NCBI RefSeq assembly: GCF_004348455.1
Contig: NZ_SMKA01000064.1
Location: 1-34,063, forward strand
Direction: 5' to 3'
DNA: 34,063 nucleotides
Source of the DNA: Kribbella albertanoniae
Lineage (GTDB): Bacteria > Actinomycetota > Actinomycetes > Propionibacteriales > Kribbellaceae
This document shows, piece after piece, positions 1 to 8,048 of the stretch (positions within the stretch are counted from its first letter, which is position 1; every line of letters starts with the position of its first letter). The position numbers were made by a program, and so were the translations under genes. The notes under the pieces were generated by a model, which had not been told where the DNA came from, searched no databases, and was given only the letters and a program-made list of their open reading frames with translations.

Positions 1-2
1 AA

Positions 3-416
3 GAGACAGCCGCATCCCCGTCCACCCCGGCCCAGCCGGGCGAGCCTGGCAAGGGTCCGGGACGCGGATTCGGCGGCCCCGGCAAGCTCCAGGGCGGCGC
101 GCTGCACGGAGAGTTCGTCGTGAAGAAGGACGGCGGCGGCTACCAGACCGTGGCCACCCAGCGCGGCGAGGTCACCGCGGTCAGCACGGAGTCCATCACG
201 GTCAAGAGCGAGGACGGCTACAGCCGCACCTACACGCTGACCGAGGAGACCCTGGTGAACGCCGCCCGGGACGGGATCGGCGACGTCAAGACCGGGAACA
301 CGGTCTTCGTCTCCGCAGTGGTCGCCGACGGCAAGGCCACCGCGACCAGCCTCAGCGACGGCACGGTCCGGAAGGCTGCCGGGGAGAAATGGGGCTTCCA
401 CCGCGGTCCCCGCTGA
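3..416 (+). CDS. C-terminal part of a DUF5666-like protein (5' end outside window)
   Basis: The frame is open from the first full codon of the window to TGA at 414-416, so this is the tail of a longer gene. About 137 residues are visible. A Gly/Pro-rich linker is followed by a beta-rich domain with the pattern of DUF5666-type domains: GEVTAVSTESITVKSEDG, then a threonine-rich strand, then a segment on the control of conversion or exposure (VKTGNTVFVSAVVADGKATA). Such proteins are often secreted or membrane-anchored and encoded beside two-component systems, which is the case here: the response regulator starts 67 nt downstream on the same strand. An internal GTG at 120 could be read as a start, but the homologous-looking sequence continues upstream of it. 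No biochemical role can be assigned. A link to sensing by the downstream kinase is inference. Confidence 0.7.
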   Translation, partial: ETAASPSTPAQPGEPGKGPGRGFGGPGKLQGGALHGEFVVKKDGGGYQTVATQRGEVTAVSTESITVKSEDGYSRTYTLTEETLVNAARDGIGDVKTGNTVFVSAVVADGKATATSLSDGTVRKAAGEKWGFHRGPR

Positions 417-432
417 AGGACTCACAGCTGAT

Positions 433-450
433 TGCCAGGAATCTGCCAGG
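433..450 (+). promoter_or_regulatory. Candidate response-regulator box: two direct TGCCAGG repeats
   Basis: The heptamer TGCCAGG occurs at 433-439 and again at 444-450, an 11-bp period that puts both copies on one face of the helix. It lies about 33-50 bp upstream of the response-regulator start. OmpR/PhoB-family regulators commonly bind tandem direct repeats of about 11 bp, so this may be an autoregulatory site. The assignment rests only on spacing and position. Confidence 0.35.
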
Positions 451-482
451 GTGACCATGGGTAACAGCGGCAGACTGTGGGC

Positions 483-1184
483 ATGAGCCCGCATCTGCTG
501 GTGGTCGACGACGAGCCGAACATCGTCGAACTGCTGTCCGCGAGTCTGCGCTTCGCGGGGTACGACGTGTCCACGGCCAGCCATGGCACCGAGGCCCTCC
601 GCAAGGCCCGGGAGGTCCAGCCCGACCTGGTCGTGCTGGACGTGATGATGCCCGGCCTGGACGGGTTCGAGGTGGTCCGGCGGTTGCGGGGTGAGGACAG
701 ACATGTGCCGGTGCTGTTCCTCACCGCCCGCGACGCCGTCGAGGACAAGGTCCTCGGCCTGCAGACCGGCGGCGACGACTACGTGACGAAACCGTTCAGC
801 CTCGACGAGCTGGTCGCCCGGGTCCGCGCACTGCTCCGCCGCTCCGGCCACCGCGAGCAGACCGCGACCGAGTCCGCCGTACTGCGGTATGCCGACCTGG
901 AGCTGAACGAGGACAGCTACGAGGTCTTCAAGGCCGGCGAAGCCGTGCAGCTGTCGCTGACCGAATTCAAGCTGCTGCGCTGCCTGCTGGAGAACGCCGA
1001 GCGGGTGATGTCGAAGGGCCAGATTCTCTCCGCGGTCTGGAACTACGACTTCGCCGGTGACGCGGGCGTGGTCGAGTCCTACATGTCGTACCTGCGCCGT
1101 AAGGTCGACACCGGCGACCAGAAGCTGCTCCACACCGTCCGCGGGGTCGGCTACGTCCTCCGCACCCCCCGAGGCCCGAACTGA
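483..1184 (+). CDS. OmpR/PhoB-family two-component response regulator
   Basis: A 233-residue DNA-binding response regulator. The receiver domain (about residues 4-118) has the acidic pair D9-D10, the phospho-acceptor D53 in VVLDVMMPGLDG, the conserved Thr in FLTARD and the conserved Lys in YVTKPF. A winged-helix Trans_Reg_C domain (about 135-230) follows, ending in the typical HTVRGVGYVLR. I chose ATG 483 because it puts the beta-1 strand (HLLVVDDEP) at the normal distance; GTG 477 is in frame and possible. Neither start has a strong Shine-Dalgarno. The stop codon overlaps the start of the next gene by one base (TGATG), so regulator and kinase are almost certainly co-translated as a pair. It resembles MprA/CseB/TcrA-type actinobacterial regulators, but the exact orthologue cannot be told. 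Confidence 0.95.
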   Translation: MSPHLLVVDDEPNIVELLSASLRFAGYDVSTASHGTEALRKAREVQPDLVVLDVMMPGLDGFEVVRRLRGEDRHVPVLFLTARDAVEDKVLGLQTGGDDYVTKPFSLDELVARVRALLRRSGHREQTATESAVLRYADLELNEDSYEVFKAGEAVQLSLTEFKLLRCLLENAERVMSKGQILSAVWNYDFAGDAGVVESYMSYLRRKVDTGDQKLLHTVRGVGYVLRTPRGPN

Positions 1185-2638
1185 TGCTCAACCACCGGCG
1201 CTTCACCGACAGGTATCCACTCCGCGTCACCATCGTCGTGGTGCTGCTGACCCTGGTAGCGCTCGCCCTCGTCGGCTCCGGTGTAGTGGCTACCACCATC
1301 ATGCGCGGCTACCTGGTCGATCGGGTCGACCAGCAGCTGGCGGAGACCGCGGACCAGATATCTCACATCTCACCCGACCGGCGGCCCGGACCGCCCGGCG
1401 CTGGTGGACCACGACGGCCGGTTCCGAGCCAGTTCGTTCTCAAGATCAGTGACCCCAGCGGCTACAGCGACGGCGCCTTCGGTGCGCAGCTTGTCGACGG
1501 CGAGCCACTGCCCGATCTCCCGTCGCTCACCCTCGACCAGGTTCAGGCGCGCAATGGGCGGGTCTTCAACGTCAGCGCAGTATCAGGCGGCGAAACCTGG
1601 CGTGTGATCGCCGTACCACTGGAGCGCGGTGGTGGCTCCGTCATGGTCGCTCAGAGCCTGCACGACGTTAGCCGAACCGTGCAGCGGTTGGTCGGCGTGC
1701 AGGCGGCGGCCGGGTTCATCCTGCTGGTGTTGCTTGCAGGGGTCGGGACCTACGTTGTACGGCGGAGTCTGCGCGGACTGGAGGATGTCGAGCACACTGC
1801 GATCGCGATCGCCGGTGGTGACCTCAGCCGGCGGATTCCCGACCGCGATCCGCGCACCGAGGTAGGCCGGCTGTCCTACGCACTCAATCAGATGCTCGGC
1901 CAGATCGAGAATGCCTTCGCCCAGCGGACTGCTTCGGAGTACGCGGCCCGGCAGTCCGAGGATCGGATGCGGCGGTTCGTTGCGGACGCTTCCCACGAGC
2001 TGCGCACTCCCCTGACCTCGATCCGCGGATTCGCCGAGCTCAGCAGACAGCGTGGTGTGGCCGAACCGGACGTGATGAAACGGATCGAGGACGAGGCCAA
2101 GCGGATGGGCCTGCTCGTCGACGACCTGCTCCTGCTCGCCCGCCTCGACCAGCAGCGGCCACTCCGGATGGAGGCGGTCGACCTGCTCCCCGTCGCCGCC
2201 GACGCCTTGCACAACGCCCAGGCCGTTCAGCCCGAACGGAACATCTCGCTGAAGATCCTCCCCGACTCCGAAGCCCCCGTCGTACAAGGCGACGAGGCAC
2301 GACTCCGCCAGGTCCTCGGCAACCTGATCAGCAACGCGCTCCACCACACCCCGGTCGATGCGCCGATCCTCGTGTCGGTCGGGACGCGCGGGCGCGACGC
2401 CGTACTGGAGGTCAGCGACTCAGGTCCTGGTCTGTCCGACGAGCAGAAAGCACGCGTGTTCGAGCGGTTCTACCGAGCAGACTCAGCACGCACCCGTACG
2501 ACGGGAGGCTCCGGACTCGGACTGTCGATCGTGGCTGCTCTGGTCGCCGCGCACGCCGGCCGGGTGATCGTTAACGACACTCAGCCGCACGGCGCGACGT
2601 TCACCGTGCTGCTCCCACTGCCGCGCCAGCCGCAGTGA
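1184..2638 (+). CDS. Sensor histidine kinase (HAMP-HisKA-HATPase)
   Basis: A 484-residue membrane kinase and partner of the regulator just upstream, with a one-base stop/start overlap. Transmembrane helix 1 is at about residues 14-38. An extracytoplasmic sensor region of about 130 residues follows, with a Pro/Gly/Arg-rich stretch. Transmembrane helix 2 is at about 172-194, followed by a HAMP domain (IAGGDLSRRIP). The HisKA box contains the phosphorylated His271 in DASHELRTPLTSIRGF. The HATPase domain has an N-box (GNLISNALHHTP), a G1 box (DSGPGLSDE), an F-box (ERFYRAD) and a G2 box (GGSGLGLSIV). All catalytic boxes are intact, so it should be active. The periplasmic signal cannot be deduced. 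Its 3' end overlaps the convergent LysR gene by 38 nt. Confidence 0.95.
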   Translation: MLNHRRFTDRYPLRVTIVVVLLTLVALALVGSGVVATTIMRGYLVDRVDQQLAETADQISHISPDRRPGPPGAGGPRRPVPSQFVLKISDPSGYSDGAFGAQLVDGEPLPDLPSLTLDQVQARNGRVFNVSAVSGGETWRVIAVPLERGGGSVMVAQSLHDVSRTVQRLVGVQAAAGFILLVLLAGVGTYVVRRSLRGLEDVEHTAIAIAGGDLSRRIPDRDPRTEVGRLSYALNQMLGQIENAFAQRTASEYAARQSEDRMRRFVADASHELRTPLTSIRGFAELSRQRGVAEPDVMKRIEDEAKRMGLLVDDLLLLARLDQQRPLRMEAVDLLPVAADALHNAQAVQPERNISLKILPDSEAPVVQGDEARLRQVLGNLISNALHHTPVDAPILVSVGTRGRDAVLEVSDSGPGLSDEQKARVFERFYRADSARTRTTGGSGLGLSIVAALVAAHAGRVIVNDTQPHGATFTVLLPLPRQPQ

Positions 2639-3512
2639 TCTCGGCCGCGATCTCCGTGGCGATCTCGATCGCCCGGGCGGCCAGCGGGGACTGCGACTCC
2701 GTGTCCGGCCAGTGCAGGTAGATGCCACGGGTCGGCGCGGGTTGCAGCGGGTGTATCGCCAGCCGCTCGTCGGATGGAACCTCGGACCCGTACACAGCGA
2801 GCCAAGGCAGCACCGCCCAGCCGAGCCCGGCTCGCACCATCGACAGGATCGTCGCGTTACCCGGCGAGCGGAACGCGATCTCCGGATGCGCATCGGCCTC
2901 GTTCGCCGGCGCCATCCACAACTGGTCACACGACTCATGACAGCCCACCATCGGCCGGCCATCGAGGACCTTCAGCGACGCCGGGCCCTCCGGTAGGTCG
3001 CCGGCCCTGGCAACCAGGAAGTAGACGTCGTCGATCAGCCTGGTCTGTACGACGTCGCCGTCCAGCGGCCGGTCGAAGAAGACCAGATCGAGGTTGCCGA
3101 CCTGTGGATCGTCAGCCGGCATGTCCGACAGTCTGATGTCACAGTCGGGCTGCTCGTCCCGGAGCCGGCGGATGAGCGCGGGCAGGATCACGTGGGACAC
3201 GCTCTGGAAGGTGCCGATGTCGATCCGGCCGCCGCCGGCCTTGAACCGGCCGACGGCCTCGGACAACGCCTCGGCCTTGGCCAGCAGTTCGCGTCCCTGC
3301 TCCAGAACCACGACACCGAGTGGCGTGAGCCGAACGGGCCGCGGACCACCCGGCCGATCGAACACCGCTCCCCCGACCGACCTCTCCAACGCGGCGATCT
3401 GCTGGCTGATCGTCGACTGGGTATAGCCGAGGCGGACCGCAGCCCGGCCGAACGTGCCCTCCTCGACGATGGCGACCATCGTCCCCAGATGCCGTAGCTC
3501 TACCTCGACCAT
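2601..3512 (-). CDS. LysR-family transcriptional regulator
   Basis: A 303-residue LysR-type regulator. The N-terminal winged helix-turn-helix (about residues 5-62) contains the signature AAVRLGYTQSTISQQIAALE. A LysR substrate-binding domain (about 90-300) follows. I chose ATG 3512 (MVEVELRHLG) because LysR proteins usually begin only a few residues before the first helix; the in-frame GTG at 3530 would add six residues. The gene is divergent from an MFS transporter with only 83 bp between starts, the usual arrangement in which a LysR protein controls its neighbour from the shared intergenic region. An inverted repeat lies in that gap. The effector is unknown, and control of the transporter/hydrolase pair is inference from position. 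Its 3' end overlaps the kinase gene by 38 nt, tail to tail. Confidence 0.93.
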   Translation of the reverse strand: MVEVELRHLGTMVAIVEEGTFGRAAVRLGYTQSTISQQIAALERSVGGAVFDRPGGPRPVRLTPLGVVVLEQGRELLAKAEALSEAVGRFKAGGGRIDIGTFQSVSHVILPALIRRLRDEQPDCDIRLSDMPADDPQVGNLDLVFFDRPLDGDVVQTRLIDDVYFLVARAGDLPEGPASLKVLDGRPMVGCHESCDQLWMAPANEADAHPEIAFRSPGNATILSMVRAGLGWAVLPWLAVYGSEVPSDERLAIHPLQPAPTRGIYLHWPDTESQSPLAARAIEIATEIAAEITAAGAAVGAAR

Positions 3513-3530
3513 GGCGGTGAGTATAGCCAC

Positions 3531-3561
3531 AAGCGATCGTCATGATCGGAAACAATCGCTT
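3531..3561. promoter_or_regulatory. Inverted repeat in the LysR/MFS divergent promoter region
   Basis: AAGCGAT at 3531-3537 and its exact complement ATCGCTT at 3555-3561 are separated by 17 bp, in the gap between the divergent LysR and MFS starts. LysR proteins usually bind imperfect dyads with a T-N11-A core in such gaps. The location fits, but the site is a sequence-only prediction. Confidence 0.4.
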
Positions 3562-3595
3562 TTCACGATGTACAAATTTCTCTACCGTCGAAGAC

Positions 3596-4816
3596 ATGAC
3601 GACGCTGAGCGCAGCACCCACCACGACCATCGGCCGGACCCGATCGCGGCTGTCGAGCCTGGTGTGGGCGCTTACGGCGACCCACTTCGTGAGCCGGGCC
3701 GGTGGCGTCGCGCGATCGTTCCTGGTGCTCTACCTGACCCAGGAGCGCGGCCTGTCCGCGACGACAGCCGGGGCGGTGCTTGCAGCGGTCGGCGTCGGTG
3801 ACATCGGATCGCAGTTGCTCGGCGGCTGGTTGAGCGACCGCATCGGCCGTCGCCGGACCATGCTGATCGGATTCCTCGGCACAGCCGTCGCGCTGATCGC
3901 CCTGGGCGCGGCCACCACACTGCCCGCGATCGCCTCAGCCGCCCTCGGCGTCGGCCTGATGGCCGAGCTGTACCGCCCGGTCGGATCGGCCGCCCTCGCA
4001 GACCTCCCTGCAAACGACCGGATCCGCGCGTTCGGCCTGCTCTTCTGGGCCGCCAACGTCGGCTACACGGTCTCGACCGTCGCTGCCGGTGTCCTGGTCC
4101 GCCAGGGGTACGGCGTTCTGTTCTGGATCAATGCCGCGGCTGCCGTCGTAGCGGCGCTGATCGTGTGGCGCTGCATCCCCGAGACCCGACCGGCGACGGC
4201 GGAAACGACCCGGCGCGCACTGCTGCCCGTCATCCTCCGCGATCGGGTGATGCTCTCGATGGTGGCGATCCACATCGTCTACTTCACGGTGTTCCTGCAG
4301 GTGTTCTCGACCCTGCCGCTCGTGATGACCGGCGACGGTCTCGGTCCCGGAACCTTCTCGATGGTGCTCGCCCTCAACGGCATCGCCATCGTCGTGGTCC
4401 AGCCGATCGCCGTCCGGTTACTCGACGGCCGCGACACCGCCTCAGTCCTGGCCGTCTCGATGCTGCTGGCCGGCGTCGGCGGCGGACTCTCCGCCGTCGT
4501 CCACGGAAACGTCGCCTACGCAGCCGCGATCATCGTGTGGACGCTCGGCCAGATCGGCGTCTCGGTCCTGTTCGGCGCCACCTTCGCCGGGATCGCACCG
4601 GCCGACCTTCGTGGCCGATACATGGGCATCGCCTCCACCACCTGGAGCCTCGGCGCCGTACTCGCACCGCTCCTCGGCACCACCGTCCTCGACCACGCCG
4701 GCCGAACCACCCTCTGGATGGCCAGCTCGGCGCTCGGAATCGCACTCTTCATCGCCCAACGCCTGATCGCCCCATCACTGCGCAACCGCACCAACCAACT
4801 AGCTGGAGGAAACTGA
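3596..4816 (+). CDS. MFS transporter (drug/metabolite efflux type)
   Basis: A 406-residue major facilitator protein with about 12 predicted membrane helices. The signature loop between helices 2 and 3 is present as GGWLSDRIGRRRTMLIG, and helix 5 resembles the motif C region of efflux transporters. I chose ATG 3596 (MTTLSAAPTTT) because it precedes the first helix by a normal short tail; an in-frame ATG at 3542 would add 18 residues and run through the LysR operator. The gene ends in GGAGGAAACTGATG, so its stop overlaps the next start by one base and it carries the ribosome-binding site for the hydrolase. Substrate is unknown. With a LysR regulator and a hydrolase, export or detoxification of a small organic molecule is a reasonable guess. 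Confidence 0.92.
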   Translation: MTTLSAAPTTTIGRTRSRLSSLVWALTATHFVSRAGGVARSFLVLYLTQERGLSATTAGAVLAAVGVGDIGSQLLGGWLSDRIGRRRTMLIGFLGTAVALIALGAATTLPAIASAALGVGLMAELYRPVGSAALADLPANDRIRAFGLLFWAANVGYTVSTVAAGVLVRQGYGVLFWINAAAAVVAALIVWRCIPETRPATAETTRRALLPVILRDRVMLSMVAIHIVYFTVFLQVFSTLPLVMTGDGLGPGTFSMVLALNGIAIVVVQPIAVRLLDGRDTASVLAVSMLLAGVGGGLSAVVHGNVAYAAAIIVWTLGQIGVSVLFGATFAGIAPADLRGRYMGIASTTWSLGAVLAPLLGTTVLDHAGRTTLWMASSALGIALFIAQRLIAPSLRNRTNQLAGGN

Positions 4817-5676
4817 TGTCGACCACCGAGCAGTTCATCAAGGTCAACGACGCGGAGCTGTGTGTGCAGTCGTACGGCGATCCCGCCGAACCGGCCATCC
4901 TGCTGCTGCACGGAGCGGGACACTCCCTACTCAACTGGGATGATGAGTTCATCGGCCAACTGGTGGCCGTCGGCCGGTACGTGATCCGCTACGACAGTCG
5001 AGACGCCGGCCGCTCAACCAGCTACCCGGTCGGAGCGCCGACGTACGGGCTGAGCGATCTGGCTGCGGACGCCGCCGGAGTGCTCGAGGCGCTCGGCATT
5101 CCGGCTGCCCACGTCGTGGGGATGTCGCAGGGAGCTGGCGTGGCTCAGCTGTTGGCCTTGGACCACGCTGACCGAGTGCTCTCGGTGACGCTCGCGTCGG
5201 CCACTCCCGGCGGGCCCGGGCATTGGAACACCGACCTGCCCGCGCCGTCGGACGAGATCCAGGAGCTGTTCGCCAACGAGCCGCCTCAGCCCAACTGGAC
5301 CGACCGGGCGGCGGTCATCGACTACCTGGTCGAGGCCGAGCGTCCCTACTCGGCCCGCTTCGACGACAACGGTATGCGCGAGCTGGCCGGGCGGATCGTC
5401 GACCGGACTGTCAACATCGCCGCCCAGCTGAACAACCCGTTCCTCATCAGCGCAGGCGATCCGTGGCGCGAGCGGCTGGCCGGACTGCGCGTCCCGGCGC
5501 TGGTGTTCCACGGCACCGACGACCCGATGTTCCCCATCGGCCACGGCCGCGCGCTCGCGGCCGAGATCACCGGCGCCGATTTCCTTCCGCTGGAACAGAC
5601 CGGCCATGAGGTGTTCCCCCGGCACACCTGGGAGACCGTCGTACCGGCGATCCTCAAGCACACCGAACCAGCGTGA
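4816..5676 (+). CDS. Alpha/beta-fold hydrolase
   Basis: A 286-residue alpha/beta hydrolase. The oxyanion-hole strand is ILLLHGAGHS (HG motif). The nucleophile elbow is GMSQGAG, with Ser as probable nucleophile. An acid residue lies in FHGTDDPMFP and the catalytic His in QTGHEVFP near the C-terminus. The catalytic triad therefore appears complete. Members with this architecture include esterases and anthracycline methylesterase-like enzymes (RdmC/AknE group), but specificity cannot be read from sequence. Translation starts at ATG 4816, overlapping the MFS stop by one base and preceded by a clear GGAGGA. The two products are therefore probably made together. The gene ends 13 bp before the convergent PPK2 gene. 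Confidence 0.9.
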   Translation: MSTTEQFIKVNDAELCVQSYGDPAEPAILLLHGAGHSLLNWDDEFIGQLVAVGRYVIRYDSRDAGRSTSYPVGAPTYGLSDLAADAAGVLEALGIPAAHVVGMSQGAGVAQLLALDHADRVLSVTLASATPGGPGHWNTDLPAPSDEIQELFANEPPQPNWTDRAAVIDYLVEAERPYSARFDDNGMRELAGRIVDRTVNIAAQLNNPFLISAGDPWRERLAGLRVPALVFHGTDDPMFPIGHGRALAAEITGADFLPLEQTGHEVFPRHTWETVVPAILKHTEPA

Positions 5677-5689
5677 CCTGTACGGCGGG

Positions 5690-6598
5690 TCAGAGGATCG
5701 GGAAGGTTCGGTTCGCTGACTCGCCGTGTTCGAGGACCTGGGCGGCGGGGCCGAGGAGTTTGGGGTCCGGGCCCGCGACCAGCTCGTGGTCCTTGTTCGT
5801 GTACTCGTAGAGACTCAGGACGTGCCGCATGGCCTCCAGGCGGGCCCGCTTCTTGTCGTTGCTCTTCACAACGGTCCAGGGAGCGTGAGGCGTGTCGGTG
5901 TAGTGGAACATCGCCTCCTTCGCCTCGGTGTAGTCGGCCCACTTGTTCAGCGAGGCGAGGTCGGTCGGCGACAGCTTCCATTGCCGGACCGGGTCGATCT
6001 GCCGGATCGTGAAGCGGGTCTGCTGCTCGGCCTGCGACACCGAGAACCACAGCTTCACCAGCAGCGTGTCGGACCGGACGAGCATCCGCTCGAACTCGGG
6101 CGCCTGCCGCATGAACTCCTCGTACTGCTCATCCGTGCAGTAGCCCATCACCCGCTCGACACAGGCACGGTTGTACCAGGACCGGTCGAACAGGACCATC
6201 TCACCGGCCGCGGGCAGATGCTCGACGTACCGCTGGAAGTACCACTGGGTCTGCTCGCGCTCGGTCGGCTTCTCCAGCGCGACGATCCGCGCGCCACGCG
6301 GGTTCAGGTGCTCCATGAAGCGCTTGATCGTGCCGCCCTTACCGGCAGCGTCGCGGCCCTCGAACACGATCACCAGCTTCTGCTTCGACCGCTTCACCCA
6401 GTACTGCAGTTTGAGCAGCTCGATCTGGAGCAGCCGCTTGTCCCGGTCGTAGACCTCCCGCGACAGCCGCTCGCTGTACGGATATCCCTCGCGCCAGGTG
6501 TCCACCGGCGTACCGTCGGCGCGGAGCAGGACAGGATCATCGTCTTCCTCGTCGAGAACACGGAAGCCGAGCTCTTGAACCAGATCAGGGGTGTTCAT
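5690..6598 (-). CDS. ppk2: Polyphosphate kinase 2 family protein (PPK2)
   Basis: A 302-residue PPK2 enzyme, which transfers phosphate between polyphosphate and nucleoside di- or monophosphates and so links polyphosphate stores to the nucleotide pool. The Walker A loop is FEGRDAAGKGG (about residues 79-89), the Walker B/lid region is FDRSWYNR with Asp138, and the family segment PTEREQTQWYFQRYVEHLP lies between them. Length and the absence of a domain duplication indicate a single-domain PPK2. The motifs look most like class I (nucleoside diphosphate kinase direction), but class needs alignment. Start ATG 6598 gives the normal N-terminal extension; the Shine-Dalgarno is weak. It lies downstream of, and on the same strand as, the next MFS gene, separated by a hairpin. 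Confidence 0.95.
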   Translation of the reverse strand: MNTPDLVQELGFRVLDEEDDDPVLLRADGTPVDTWREGYPYSERLSREVYDRDKRLLQIELLKLQYWVKRSKQKLVIVFEGRDAAGKGGTIKRFMEHLNPRGARIVALEKPTEREQTQWYFQRYVEHLPAAGEMVLFDRSWYNRACVERVMGYCTDEQYEEFMRQAPEFERMLVRSDTLLVKLWFSVSQAEQQTRFTIRQIDPVRQWKLSPTDLASLNKWADYTEAKEAMFHYTDTPHAPWTVVKSNDKKRARLEAMRHVLSLYEYTNKDHELVAGPDPKLLGPAAQVLEHGESANRTFPIL

Positions 6599-6619
6599 GG
6601 CTCTACATTCTGCTGACCG

Positions 6620-6645
6620 GATGACCTGCAGGTGAACAGGTCATC
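6620..6645 (-). terminator. Hairpin at the MFS stop codon, probable terminator
   Basis: GATGACCTG at 6620-6628 and CAGGTCATC at 6637-6645 form a perfect 9-bp stem with an 8-nt loop. On the minus strand the stem includes the TGA stop of the MFS gene and sits before the PPK2 start. There is no U-tract, which is common for actinobacterial terminators. It could reduce read-through into ppk2. Confidence 0.5.
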
Positions 6646-7954
6646 TGTCGAGCGCCGGGAGCGGTTCGGCTCGGCCGACGATGAACGCGTAGGTCAGGGC
6701 ACCGATCACCGCGACCACGCCGGCGACCAGGAACGACGGGAGATAGTTGCCGTCGTACAGGTCGAGCAGGAGACCGAAGACGAACGGGCTGATGATGCCC
6801 GCGATGTTCGAGGCGAAGTTCTGGATGCCGCCGATGGACGCGACGTGCCGTGAGCTCGGCGCCACATCACCCGGGAGGGACCAGATTCCCGTTGCCGCGA
6901 TCGCCAGGCTCGCGTACGAGATCGCCAGGAACAGTAGTGCGACGTACACCGACTTCGCCGGAGCCGCGAAGACGATCGCCGCACCACCGAGCAGGCCGCC
7001 CACCATCACCGTCTTCCGCACCCGGGTCACATCGGCGCCCGCGCGGATCCGCCGGTCGGCGACGATGCCGGCGATCCAGCCGCCGGCGATCGCGGTGATA
7101 CCGGGGAGGGTGCCGAGCGTGCCCAGCTGGGCGAGGTCGAGCTGCCGGGCGTCCTTCAGGTACGACGGGAACCAGGTGAGGAAGAAGTAGATGACGAAGT
7201 TCAGGCAGAAGAAGCCGAGCATCATGCCGCGGATCGTCCGGTACCGGAACAGGTCCCGCCAGCGAACCTGAGCCGCAGTCTCGTCATCGGTCTCCTCCAG
7301 GCGTGCGCCGTTCGCCACGATGTACTCGCGCTCGAGGTCGTTGGCGCCGGAATGCTCGCGCGGGTCGCGGTAGTACCAGTACCAGACCGCGGCCCACATG
7401 ATGCCGATCACACCGAGCACGACGAACGAGAAATGCCAGCTCACCAAGGCGATCAGCGCCGTCACGACCGGCAGCGACAACACCGTGCCGACCCGCGATC
7501 CCGAGTCGATCACCGCGGTCGCGAACGCCCGCTCATGCCGCGGGAACCAGCGTGAGGCCGCCTTGGTCGCACTCGGGTACGCCGGTGCTTCGCCGGCTCC
7601 GAGCGCGAACCGGAACGCGAACAGCGACCAGAACCCACGCGCCAGCGGCGTCAGCGCGGTGACCACGCTCCACCACAACGCGGCGAACGTGAACGCCTTC
7701 CGCGACCCGTAGCGATCCGCCATCCACCCTGCGGCGAGCATCGCGCCGTCGTACGCCCAGAAGAACGCGCCGAGGATCAGCCCCTTCTCCGCGTTCGACA
7801 GATCGAGGTGAAGGTCCTCCTCGATGAACGGGAGCGCGACACTCAGATTGGCCCGGTCGAGATAGTTGAGTGACAACCCGATGAAGGCGAGACCTAGGAT
7901 CAAGTAACGCCTGCGCGTCGCGCCCGGTGGCGCCTTCACAGAGGTGGCGGTCAC
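6641..7954 (-). CDS. MFS transporter, anion:cation symporter (ACS)-like
   Basis: A 437-residue major facilitator protein with about 12 helices. Helix 1 carries the pattern LSLNYLDRANLSVALPFI, and the helix 2-3 loop is AGWMADRYGSRKAF. The N-terminal NYLDR motif and overall layout resemble the ACS group (hexuronate, glucarate, galactonate or other organic anion uptake); the substrate is not determined. I chose GTG 7954 (VTATSVKAPPGATRRRY) because it has GGAG seven bases upstream. A longer frame begins at GTG 7999 but lacks such a site. It is divergent from the APH-like kinase at 8049. A hairpin overlapping its stop codon separates it from ppk2. Confidence 0.9.
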   Translation of the reverse strand: MTATSVKAPPGATRRRYLILGLAFIGLSLNYLDRANLSVALPFIEEDLHLDLSNAEKGLILGAFFWAYDGAMLAAGWMADRYGSRKAFTFAALWWSVVTALTPLARGFWSLFAFRFALGAGEAPAYPSATKAASRWFPRHERAFATAVIDSGSRVGTVLSLPVVTALIALVSWHFSFVVLGVIGIMWAAVWYWYYRDPREHSGANDLEREYIVANGARLEETDDETAAQVRWRDLFRYRTIRGMMLGFFCLNFVIYFFLTWFPSYLKDARQLDLAQLGTLGTLPGITAIAGGWIAGIVADRRIRAGADVTRVRKTVMVGGLLGGAAIVFAAPAKSVYVALLFLAISYASLAIAATGIWSLPGDVAPSSRHVASIGGIQNFASNIAGIISPFVFGLLLDLYDGNYLPSFLVAGVVAVIGALTYAFIVGRAEPLPALDR

Positions 7955-8048
7955 TGCGTGCTCCGTTCTCGTCGCGGATCGTCGCACGTTATCGTGCACG
8001 CCGATTTTGTGCGGACAAACGTTTCATCCAGTGGAATGAGGGCATTTC

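Noticed and set aside
4165..4815. Upstream extension of the alpha/beta hydrolase frame
   Set aside because: It lies wholly in another frame of the MFS gene and is Arg/Pro-rich shadow sequence; the true start is ATG 4816 with GGAGGA.
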